From assembly GCA_963991165.1 (NCBI GenBank), contig CAXDOW010000122.1:1-5865 (forward strand): a stretch of 5,865 nt of DNA, read 5' to 3'. The translations under genes and the position numbers were made by a program. This stretch comes from GCA-2862585 sp963991165. GTDB taxonomy: Bacteria > Bacteroidota > Bacteroidia > Flavobacteriales > UBA7312. The notes beneath the pieces were generated by a model. The model saw only the letters and a program-made list of their open reading frames with translations, did no database searches and was not told the DNA's origin. How positions within the stretch are numbered: the first letter of the stretch is position 1; each line of letters starts with the position of its first letter. This document shows, in pieces, positions 1 to 5,865 of this stretch.

Positions 1-2
1 GT

Positions 3-593
3 ATATGGAAAGGTAGATATGAGTTGATTATTAACTTCTAACTCTATATTGGCATCTGTGGGAAAAGCGACAAAGGTAATGTCAACTATTTTTTGGGCTA
101 AGTTTAAAGTTATGGTGTCGTCAGTGTGAGCGTATAATTCAACGTTTTGTTGGGTGGTCGTGGGGATGATAAAATGATGATTACTTTCCCAATATCCCAT
201 TTCCCAACCAGCATTAGGGATGGCCTCAAAAGAACTGTTTTGAGTGTTAAGATAATCGATGGTGTGCGGGAAGTTAGATATGGTATTTCCGTCAATTATA
301 ATGCTTCCACTTAGTGGAGGATCTACCAAAAATGTTATTTGGTTTGGATCAAAATAAAAAATGATTGTAAGGTCGCTGTTAAGTTGCAGGTCAAAATCAT
401 CATCGGAGGGGGTGTAATTATATAAAGAATCACTTATAATTTCATAGTTAATAAAATTACCACTTAGCACTTCAAAATGAAGATTAACTCCGCCAAAAAA
501 GGAGCCATTGAAAGGGGTAGTGTTTTCATCAATCTCAAAGAAATTATTAAAGTCAATTTGGCCTTCTCCTTCAATAATTATGCTCAGATTGTA
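3..593 (-). repeat. Degenerate beta-rich protein repeats in the C-terminal part of the CotH protein
   Basis: After the CotH domain the protein contains diverged tandem units, seen only at the amino-acid level. The clearest pair starts with ITFLVDP near residue 735 and ITFVAFP near residue 819. Both continue with a short strand, an Asn and then ISNFPH or ISTFPY. The unit from about residue 735 to 812 also has the PNAGWEMGYWES turn typical of extracellular Bacteroidota surface repeats. A weaker first unit (YNLSIIIEGEGQI) begins near residue 650. The last unit is cut by the window edge, so the total number is unknown. Confidence 0.6.
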
Positions 594-2540
594 AGGCCCT
601 TGAACGTCGTAGCAATCGACGATAGATGAATTTAAGGAGTCGCAACGTTCAAGCATAAAATCAGATAATGTTTGAACATTGTTTGACCATTCTTCATAGG
701 TGCCTCCCCAACGATTAATTTGAGCTTGCATTTCAGGTTCAATACGATTGATGAGACTGTCTAGATGGTGAGTCATAAACTCACAAGAAAGATACGAATT
801 GGATAGATTTGACCATCTATTAATGTAGTCGTTGAAAAAATCATCATTTTGGATAAGTGCATTCCAAATGGGAATATGGCCTTGTCCACCAATATCTCCT
901 AAACTTTCGGCATCACATACATTGGCATTTGTATTTGTGTTAGGAATGCCTGTGTAATTGGCTCCATGCTCAAAAGTGTTGTCCATGTCCCACAATACAT
1001 AACGCCACTTCTTTTTGTTGCCATCTTCATTAAGGCCATGCCACCAAGCGGTATTCCAGTTTAACCAATCGGCATTGACGACATACGAATTTAAAAGGTA
1101 GTAGTCAATTAAGCTAGCTGTATTAAATTGACTTTTGACAAAATTATAGTTATCAGCATCAGTCATGTCATTGCTAGTGATGAATGTTCTCATATCATTC
1201 CAGCTAACTTGTACGTCTGCTGGATCTTGACCATCCACTAAAACGTCAACCCAAGTACCGCCCCATGTTTTTAAAAATTCTACTGAATCTTGATCATAAT
1301 AATACTCCGTAAAGTCAAGGTCATCGACTTTTTCTCTTATTTCGTAAAGACCCCAGTAGTTTCCGTTTAAATAAAGAATACAGGGTTCATAAGAACGTTC
1401 ATCGAGCTTGAGGTTGGCAACTTGAGATAAAGATTGTACATATGCGTCTCTAATGTGTGCGCCAGAGCTACCGTAAGAGAAGGGATAATTGTCGTTGGCG
1501 GCACACTTTAAAATTAAGCGTTGATACTTATTTCTGTCTTTGTTGTTGAATAGTTGACCTTTTATAGCATAATTATATCCAAATTGATCTCTAGTGATAT
1601 AATCGAAACCCCTTTGGTCGTATGCCCATGAGTCGTTTCCATGCTCGTTGAATTCACCTTTTGCTTTGTCAATTAATGAGCCATCAGATTCATAAAGTTC
1701 AATGGTGCCAATGGGTTCTATTTGGTTACCGTTTTCTATTAAATCCGTCAATAGATCACCCGAAACGGATAGTATTTTCATACTATGATTGATATCTATA
1801 AAATAAGTGCCATATTGAATGAAACTGGCTAACACTTGGGGGTTGTTACTGTAAGCTACGGCTTTGAGGACAGTGGTACTGGTAATATTAATTGGGCCAG
1901 TATATTGGTTATCTGTATTATCTGGAAAACTGCCATCCGTAGTATAATAAATGGTTGTTCCAGGATCTGATTCAATGGATACATTTATTTCGTTGTTGTA
2001 TATTCCAGGAGTAAGACTAAAACTTGGTTTGTTGGCATAGTTGATAAAGCCATCTGTGTTCACAGAATTGGGACTAGGGTTGGTGAAAATACCCATTGAA
2101 TTAGTAGCTAATAGCCCTCTGGAAGAGTTGGTCAGGCAAGGTTTAACAAACACTGAATCGACAATTGTAAGTCCGTCAGGTGATGTTAAAATTATCCATT
2201 CATTGCCTTTGGTTTGATGAAGTTTGAAACTGGTGTGAACATCGTTTCCATTTATTTCATCTCTTCCAGAACAATAGATGACTAAATAATCGTTTGGATC
2301 TAGAATTATCGATGAACTAAATCTCCATTTGGTTAGGTTGTCGTCTTTGTCACTAAGATAATAACCATTTAGGTCTATACTAGAGCCAGAGTTATTGTAC
2401 AGTTCAAACCAATCTTCAGACTCTCCATAATTGTCTTGGAAACTGTCAAAATTAGCGGCGCTGTATTCGTTAATGACAATTTGTGCCTTAAGCGTAACTT
2501 GAAAAAAACAAGTAAACACGAAAAAAAAGAAGAACTTCAT
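3..2540 (-). CDS. Secreted CotH kinase-family protein with lamin-tail domain and C-terminal repeats (3' end cut by window edge)
   Basis: An uninterrupted frame of 846 codons runs from ATG 2540 off the left edge; no stop is present, so the C terminus is missing. Residues 1-19 form a signal peptide (a Phe-rich core ending in LKA, then QIVINE), so the protein is exported. Residues about 20-132 look like a lamin-tail domain (IVINEYSAAN, EDWFELYNNS, DLNGYYLSD). Residues about 175-240 match a chitobiase/hexosaminidase C-terminal-like module (TIYYTTDGSFPD, LKAVAYS). Residues about 253-640 are CotH-like: HIRDAYVQSLSQ, YLNGNYWGLYEIREK, NADWLNWN (D491) and WDMDNTF (D518, D520). D491 and the WDxD aspartates are the likely catalytic and metal-binding residues, by analogy with spore-coat CotH, an atypical secreted protein kinase. 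After residue 650 come beta-rich repeats. A type IX secretion sorting domain would be expected in the missing tail, but that is inference. The substrate is unknown, and the role may be structural or adhesive. The start is supported by the signal peptide and the promoter just upstream. Confidence 0.9.
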   Translation of the reverse strand, partial: MKFFFFFVFTCFFQVTLKAQIVINEYSAANFDSFQDNYGESEDWFELYNNSGSSIDLNGYYLSDKDDNLTKWRFSSSIILDPNDYLVIYCSGRDEINGNDVHTSFKLHQTKGNEWIILTSPDGLTIVDSVFVKPCLTNSSRGLLATNSMGIFTNPSPNSVNTDGFINYANKPSFSLTPGIYNNEINVSIESDPGTTIYYTTDGSFPDNTDNQYTGPINITSTTVLKAVAYSNNPQVLASFIQYGTYFIDINHSMKILSVSGDLLTDLIENGNQIEPIGTIELYESDGSLIDKAKGEFNEHGNDSWAYDQRGFDYITRDQFGYNYAIKGQLFNNKDRNKYQRLILKCAANDNYPFSYGSSGAHIRDAYVQSLSQVANLKLDERSYEPCILYLNGNYWGLYEIREKVDDLDFTEYYYDQDSVEFLKTWGGTWVDVLVDGQDPADVQVSWNDMRTFITSNDMTDADNYNFVKSQFNTASLIDYYLLNSYVVNADWLNWNTAWWHGLNEDGNKKKWRYVLWDMDNTFEHGANYTGIPNTNTNANVCDAESLGDIGGQGHIPIWNALIQNDDFFNDYINRWSNLSNSYLSCEFMTHHLDSLINRIEPEMQAQINRWGGTYEEWSNNVQTLSDFMLERCDSLNSSIVDCYDVQGPYNLSIIIEGEGQIDFNNFFEIDENTTPFNGSFFGGVNLHFEVLSGNFINYEIISDSLYNYTPSDDDFDLQLNSDLTIIFYFDPNQITFLVDPPLSGSIIIDGNTISNFPHTIDYLNTQNSSFEAIPNAGWEMGYWESNHHFIIPTTTQQNVELYAHTDDTITLNLAQKIVDITFVAFPTDANIELEVNNQLISTFPY

Positions 2541-2559
2541 TAAGGTGATAAAATTTCTA

Positions 2560-2590
2560 CAAATTTATAAAAACGACAGACACTATGAAA
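2560..2590 (-). promoter_or_regulatory. Bacteroidota-type promoter for the CotH gene
   Basis: Read on the minus strand, TAAATTTG (2567 to 2560) is a full match to the Bacteroidota -7 consensus TAnnTTTG. Exactly 19 bases upstream lies TTTC (2590 to 2587), a three-of-four match to the -33 consensus TTTG. The -7 box ends 19 bases before the ATG at 2540, giving a short leader. No Shine-Dalgarno sequence is visible before the ATG, which is normal for this phylum. The promoter lies between the htpG stop and the CotH start, so the CotH gene can be transcribed independently of htpG. Confidence 0.6.
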
Positions 2591-2632
2591 TTGAGTGTGC
2601 GCTAAGCTGTGTTTTTTTTTGATTTGTAACTA

Positions 2633-4531
2633 TTATTTTATCATTTTGACACTTCGCTGAATAAAATCGGTAAGTTTTTTGCCTTTTAACAAACCGTGAG
2701 ATAACAATGCTAAATCCATCAGTTGTTCTATTAGCTCATTTTGTCGGTCTGCGTTTTCTTCGTTTAATAAGTTGCTTGTTAGTTCGTGATTGCTGTTTAT
2801 CACTAAATTATAATTTTCGGGAAAATCGCCAAACATATTCCCACCACCTGACAATTGCTGTTGCTCTTTCATTCGCCTCATAAATTCACTTTGTGTTAGT
2901 ATGATTGGTGCGTCGCTAGAGTTAAGACTTTCAATTTGTACATTGTATGTTTTGGTATCTACCTGTTCTTCAATCAATTTTTTAAGTGTCTCTTCTTCTT
3001 TTTCACTCAAAATGGAAGGGGTAGTTTCTTCTTTTTCAATGAGTTTTTCTAAGGTGTCAGCATCGACTCTTGAAAACTGAATGGAGTCGTTTTCGGATTC
3101 TAGCTTAGAAATGAGGTGACTGACTAAAGGACCTTCCATTTCAACCACTTCATAGCTTTTTTCTATGGCTGATTGTACGAAGCTATGTTGCTCATCTTTG
3201 TCGTTGGTGTAAAGAATAATGACTTTTCCGCCTTTGTTGGTTTGAGTAATCTTGATTCTTTCAGTCAATTCGTTTAGTGTTGAATACTCACCATTAGTAT
3301 TTTTTATTAGGAAAAAGTCTTTGGCTTTTTCAAAAAATTTATCTTCGGTAAGCATGCCATATTCAATAAATACTTTGATGTCGTCCCACTTAGTTTCAAA
3401 ATCTTTTCGATCATTTTTGAACATGGAGTGGAGCTTGTCACCCACTTTTTTAGTGATGTATTTGGATATTTTTTTGACATTTCCATCGGCTTGTAAGTAC
3501 GAGCGTGATACGTTCAATGGAATGTCGGGAGAGTCAATGACGCCATGTAAAAGCGTTAAGAATTCAGGAACAATATTTTCTACATTGTCGGTAATAAAAA
3601 CCTGATTGCTGTAGAGGTTAATTTTATTTTTTTGAACTTCTAAGTTGTTCTTTAGCTTTGGGAAATAGAGTATTCCAGTGAGATTAAAGGGATAATCGAC
3701 ATTTAAATGAATGTTAAAAATGGGATTGTTAAATTCCGTCGGGTAAAGCTCTTTATAAAAATTAGAATAGTCTTCATCGGACAAATCCTGTGGTGTTTTG
3801 GTCCAAGTGGGATGTGTGTTATTGATAATATTATCGACTTCTTTTTCAACTTGTTTTACATTACCATTTTCGTCTTTTTTGCCTTTGGGGTCATCAATAT
3901 AAATTTTCTTTTTCCCGAATTTTACTTCTACGGGGAGAAATTTACAGTATTTGTTCAAAATAGTGCTGATTCTGCTTTCTTCTAAAAATTCTTTTGAGTC
4001 TTCGTCTATGTGAAGAATGACATCAGTACCTTTTGTTTTTTTTGTTGTTTCTTCTAAAGAATAATTAGGCGATCCATCGCAAGTCCACTTTACGGCTGTG
4101 CTATTGGGATGTTGGCTTTTGGTCACAATTTCGACTTCTTTAGAAACCATAAAAGAGGAGTAAAAACCCAGTCCAAAATGACCAATTATTGAGTTTTTGG
4201 CATCCACATCTTTGTATTTATTGACAAACTCTTCGGCTCCAGAAAAGGCGATTTGGTTGATGTATTTGTCAACTTCTTCTTCGGTCATTCCGATACCATT
4301 GTCTCTTATGGTCAGAGTACCCTTCTTTTTGTCTATTATTACTTCTACTCTTAACTTATCAAGATTGGTGTTTAGTTCGCCAACCGATTTTAATGTTTTG
4401 ACTTTTTGTGTGGCGTCAACTGCGTTGGATACTAGTTCTCTCAAAAAAATCTCGTGATCTGAGTATAAGAATTGTTTTATAATTGGAAAAATATTTTCCG
4501 TTTGTACATTGATATTGCCTGTTTTTGCCAT
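2633..4531 (-). CDS. htpG: Molecular chaperone HtpG (bacterial Hsp90)
   Basis: This complete 632-residue gene encodes cytosolic Hsp90, an ATP-dependent homodimeric chaperone that remodels client proteins, often together with DnaK. Length fits the family (E. coli HtpG is 624). The N-terminal GHKL ATPase domain shows FLRELVSNAVDA at 29-40 (E32 and N36 at the positions expected for catalysis and Mg binding), DNGIGM at 77-82 (D77 contacts adenine) and the glycine-rich lid GHFGLGFYSSFMV at 117-129. The middle domain carries the catalytic-arginine loop IPLNVSRSYLQ at 337-347 (R343). The C-terminal dimerisation domain includes QSEFMRRMKEQQQ near 547-559 and, as expected in bacteria, lacks the MEEVD tail. 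A Gly-rich SGGGNMFGDF at 561-570 follows. The ATG is preceded by an A-rich leader without Shine-Dalgarno, and translation begins with the family-typical MAKTGNINVQTENIFP. All key residues are intact. Upstream is a sigma-54-like promoter; the CotH gene follows 92 bases downstream on the same strand. Confidence 0.98.
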   Translation of the reverse strand: MAKTGNINVQTENIFPIIKQFLYSDHEIFLRELVSNAVDATQKVKTLKSVGELNTNLDKLRVEVIIDKKKGTLTIRDNGIGMTEEEVDKYINQIAFSGAEEFVNKYKDVDAKNSIIGHFGLGFYSSFMVSKEVEIVTKSQHPNSTAVKWTCDGSPNYSLEETTKKTKGTDVILHIDEDSKEFLEESRISTILNKYCKFLPVEVKFGKKKIYIDDPKGKKDENGNVKQVEKEVDNIINNTHPTWTKTPQDLSDEDYSNFYKELYPTEFNNPIFNIHLNVDYPFNLTGILYFPKLKNNLEVQKNKINLYSNQVFITDNVENIVPEFLTLLHGVIDSPDIPLNVSRSYLQADGNVKKISKYITKKVGDKLHSMFKNDRKDFETKWDDIKVFIEYGMLTEDKFFEKAKDFFLIKNTNGEYSTLNELTERIKITQTNKGGKVIILYTNDKDEQHSFVQSAIEKSYEVVEMEGPLVSHLISKLESENDSIQFSRVDADTLEKLIEKEETTPSILSEKEEETLKKLIEEQVDTKTYNVQIESLNSSDAPIILTQSEFMRRMKEQQQLSGGGNMFGDFPENYNLVINSNHELTSNLLNEENADRQNELIEQLMDLALLSHGLLKGKKLTDFIQRSVKMIK

Positions 4532-4554
4532 TTTTTTTTTTGTTTTATTGTAGT

Positions 4555-4570
4555 GCTAATTACAATTAGC
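4555..4570. repeat. 16-bp palindrome overlapping the -12 part of the htpG promoter
   Basis: GCTAATT (4555-4561) and AATTAGC (4564-4570) are perfect inverted arms separated by the two bases AC. The palindrome lies over the spacer and -12 half of the sigma-54-like element and reaches toward the predicted start of transcription. That is a position where a bound repressor would block htpG transcription. It could also arise from chance AT-rich symmetry. Confidence 0.55.
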
Positions 4571-4576
4571 GTGCCA
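4561..4576 (-). promoter_or_regulatory. Sigma-54-like -24/-12 promoter for htpG
   Basis: Read on the minus strand, 4576 to 4561 is TGGCACG-CTAA-TTGTA. This compares with the sigma-54 consensus TGGCACG-N4-TTGCW and differs only by T for C in the -12 GC dinucleotide. The expected transcription start would lie near 4551, about 20 bases before the htpG ATG at 4531. No equally good TTTG/TAnnTTTG promoter was seen for htpG. Upstream copies of CTGTCA (4644 to 4639) and TGGCAG (4594 to 4589), facing each other, could belong to an activator site, but that is speculative. The assignment rests on consensus matching only. Confidence 0.5.
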
Positions 4577-4713
4577 TGTTACAGCTTTCTGCCAAATATC
4601 GTATCACAAGACAAAAAAATGTAAGTTTTCTGAAAAAATGACAGCTACTTTTTTTGTTTACTTTAACTGAAAGGTGAAATCGATCGGTTATAGTCATAGA
4701 TGTTTAACATTGA

Positions 4714-4747
4714 TTGACGGAACTTTAATGTAAATTTAGTATATTTA
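4714..4747 (+). promoter_or_regulatory. Candidate promoter for the transferase gene
   Basis: TATATTTA at 4740-4747 matches the Bacteroidota -7 consensus TAnnTTTG except at the last base. It lies about 28 bases before the proposed GTG start. The -33 side is poor: TTGA at 4714-4717 sits 22 bases upstream. The same stretch can also be read as TTGACG (4714-4719), a 17-base spacer and TAGTAT (4737-4742), a sigma-70-like arrangement. The candidate is embedded in the inverted repeat at 4724-4754, and its AT-richness makes chance matches likely. Confidence 0.3.
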
Positions 4748-4754
4748 CATTTAA
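4724..4754. repeat. Inverted repeat upstream of the transferase gene
   Basis: AATGTAAAT (4727-4735) and ATTTACATT (4743-4751) are perfect 9-base inverted arms around a 7-base centre. Allowing one mismatch extends the arms to 12 bases (4724-4735 and 4743-4754). The repeat ends 21 bases before the proposed GTG start of the transferase, inside the expected promoter zone. It could be an operator for a dimeric regulator or a weak AT-rich stem in the leader. No U-tract follows, so it is not a good terminator. Confidence 0.55.
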
Positions 4755-4775
4755 CCAACCTTTAACAAGTTCACA

Positions 4776-5865
4776 GTGTCGTCTTACCTAGATTCTGCAT
4801 CGTTTTTTTTTAATAATAACTTAGTTTTATTTTCAGGGTTTGTTTTGTTCCTTTCTTTTTTTTCTACCTACAAGCTAATTCCTTTTATTGTAACATTGAG
4901 TAATAATCTCAACTTAAAGGTTATGCCTAATGCTAGAAGTTCTCATGTAAAAAGCGTACCTCAACTTGGTGGATTAGGAATTACAATTCCTGCTATTTTT
5001 CTCTGTTTGTTGTTTGGTTTTATGGTACTTGACTCAAATGAAATACCATTCATGATAGCCACCATTACGTCCTCAATCCTATTAGTTTTGGTGGGTATAA
5101 AAGACGATATTATTGGATTGCCTGCATGGGTGAAATTAATATCAGAACTAGCTATAAGTTTATTTTTTGTAGTAGTAACGGATATAAGAATTGATACCTT
5201 TCATGGTATTTTTGGGCTTTATTCATTACCCCTCTTTTGGTCTTATATCTACACCTTATTTGTTTTTATTATTATAATAAACTCTTATAATTTGATTGAT
5301 GGAATTGATGGGTTAGCGGGTTCATTGGGTGTTATCATTTTGACTTGTTTTCTTTTATATTTTTCGCAAACAAAAGCTGTTTTTTTTATTCTATTTTCAT
5401 CTACTTATATTGGAGGTTTGATGGCTTTTTTAAGATATAATGTCAGTTTTGGAAAATTTAAAATATTCATGGGGGATGTGGGCACTATAGTCATTGGGTT
5501 TTTACTGGCGATAATGGCAACACAGGTGCTTTCCAACGATTTTACTGACACCATGGCTATAAGCAACAGACCAGTTTTTGTGCTGGCTCTTTTCGCTTTA
5601 CCATTTTTAGACACGTTGAGGATATTTATCATTAGAGGATTTTCTGGAAATAGTCCATTTTTGGCAGATAAAAATCATTTGCATCATGTTTTTTTGAAAT
5701 TTGGTTTTTCTCACATACAAGTAACCAGTATTTTAATTGTATACTGTTTATCAGTAATCGCAAGTGCCATACTTTTTAGACATTTATTCATACACTGGCA
5801 CTTACTTCTAACATTATTGCTTTCAATCCTACTTTTAGTATTATTAGTTTGGTTCTTCGCTATGT
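4776..5865 (+). CDS. WecA/TagO-family undecaprenyl-phosphate GlcNAc-1-phosphate transferase (3' end cut by window edge)
   Basis: This multi-spanning inner-membrane enzyme of the MraY/WecA superfamily should transfer a sugar-1-phosphate, probably GlcNAc-1-P from UDP-GlcNAc, to undecaprenyl phosphate, starting O-antigen, capsule or similar glycan synthesis. With a GTG start at 4776, 363 codons are visible and no stop is reached (E. coli WecA has 367). Signature motifs in order are ARSSHVKSVPQLGG at 53-66, the Mg-binding aspartates GIKDDIIGL at 107-115 (D110, D111), NSYNLIDGIDGLAG at 169-182 (D175, D178), FMGDVGT at 231-237 and DKNHLHH at 298-304 (the family's cytoplasmic His motif). Hydrophobic segments lie between them. 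The first in-frame ATG (4923) would remove the first membrane segment (residues about 16-40) that the family requires. Among codons from the upstream stop at 4752, GTG 4776 is the best start. The HLHH motif favours WecA over MraY. Substrate specificity cannot be read from the sequence. Confidence 0.88.
   Translation, partial: MSSYLDSASFFFNNNLVLFSGFVLFLSFFSTYKLIPFIVTLSNNLNLKVMPNARSSHVKSVPQLGGLGITIPAIFLCLLFGFMVLDSNEIPFMIATITSSILLVLVGIKDDIIGLPAWVKLISELAISLFFVVVTDIRIDTFHGIFGLYSLPLFWSYIYTLFVFIIIINSYNLIDGIDGLAGSLGVIILTCFLLYFSQTKAVFFILFSSTYIGGLMAFLRYNVSFGKFKIFMGDVGTIVIGFLLAIMATQVLSNDFTDTMAISNRPVFVLALFALPFLDTLRIFIIRGFSGNSPFLADKNHLHHVFLKFGFSHIQVTSILIVYCLSVIASAILFRHLFIHWHLLLTLLLSILLLVLLVWFFAM

Noticed and set aside
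110..295. Short minus-strand open frame
   Set aside because: It lies out of frame inside the well-supported CotH protein gene and has no recognisable features.
2580..2598. ACACT / AGTGT hairpin after htpG, followed on the minus strand by a short T run, as a terminator
   Set aside because: The stem is only 5 AT-rich-to-mixed pairs with a 9-base loop, and the T tract starts several bases later. It also overlaps the CotH promoter, so it is too weak to call.
2612..2620. T9 run on the plus strand as a terminator U-tract
   Set aside because: No plus-strand gene ends here and no GC-rich stem precedes it.
3252..4457. Plus-strand open frames opposite htpG (3252-3605, 3707-3985, 4197-4457)
   Set aside because: They are antisense to an intact, highly conserved chaperone gene, and their sequences show no domain pattern.
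4580..4594. Second TGGCA (TGGCAG from 4594) as another sigma-54 promoter for htpG
   Set aside because: The TG-containing downstream half is one base off the required spacing and matches poorly. The element at 4561-4576 is clearly better.
5405..5632. Minus-strand open frame opposite the transferase
   Set aside because: It overlaps conserved membrane-enzyme motifs on the other strand and shows no features of its own.
4776..5865. Assignment of the transferase as MraY (peptidoglycan lipid I synthase)
   Set aside because: The HLHH motif and the R-SSH...GG N-terminal pattern fit the WecA/TagO branch. No mur or fts cell-wall cluster genes are adjacent.
1..5865. Mobile element, CRISPR array, tRNA/rRNA or a new defence system
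   Set aside because: There are no transposase or integrase motifs, regular direct repeats, cloverleaf sequences or defence-type gene groups. All three genes belong to known families.

Overview
The window looks like a piece of a Bacteroidota chromosome, most likely from the Flavobacteriia. It is AT-rich, and its genes lack clear Shine-Dalgarno sequences. A TAnnTTTG-type promoter is visible, and there is a secreted lamin-tail/CotH protein of a kind common in that phylum. The HtpG chaperone also has Bacteroidota-like sequence features. These points rest on pattern recognition, with no database search.

There are three genes, two of them cut by the window edges. From 3 to 2540 on the minus strand is the N-terminal 846 residues of a large exported multidomain protein: signal peptide, lamin-tail domain, chitobiase/hexosaminidase-C-like domain, CotH kinase-like domain, then beta-rich repeats that run off the left edge. 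From 2633 to 4531 on the minus strand is a complete htpG (Hsp90). From about 4776 to the right edge on the plus strand is a WecA/TagO-family polyprenyl-phosphate GlcNAc-1-phosphate transferase. It has no ATG at its true N terminus and probably starts at GTG 4776.

The 92-bp gap between htpG and the CotH gene holds a good Bacteroidota-type promoter (TTTC-N19-TAAATTTG), so the CotH gene is probably transcribed on its own. The 244-bp divergent region between htpG and the transferase is the most structured non-coding DNA here. It carries a near-consensus sigma-54 -24/-12 element facing htpG, a 16-bp palindrome over the -12 part of that element, and a separate long inverted repeat just upstream of the transferase.

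The three genes show no obvious joint pathway: one chaperone, one surface or secreted protein, and one envelope-glycan initiating enzyme. I see no mobile element, tRNA, rRNA, CRISPR array or phage gene, and no clearly new multi-gene system. The points most worth following are the sigma-54-like htpG promoter and the architecture of the truncated CotH protein.
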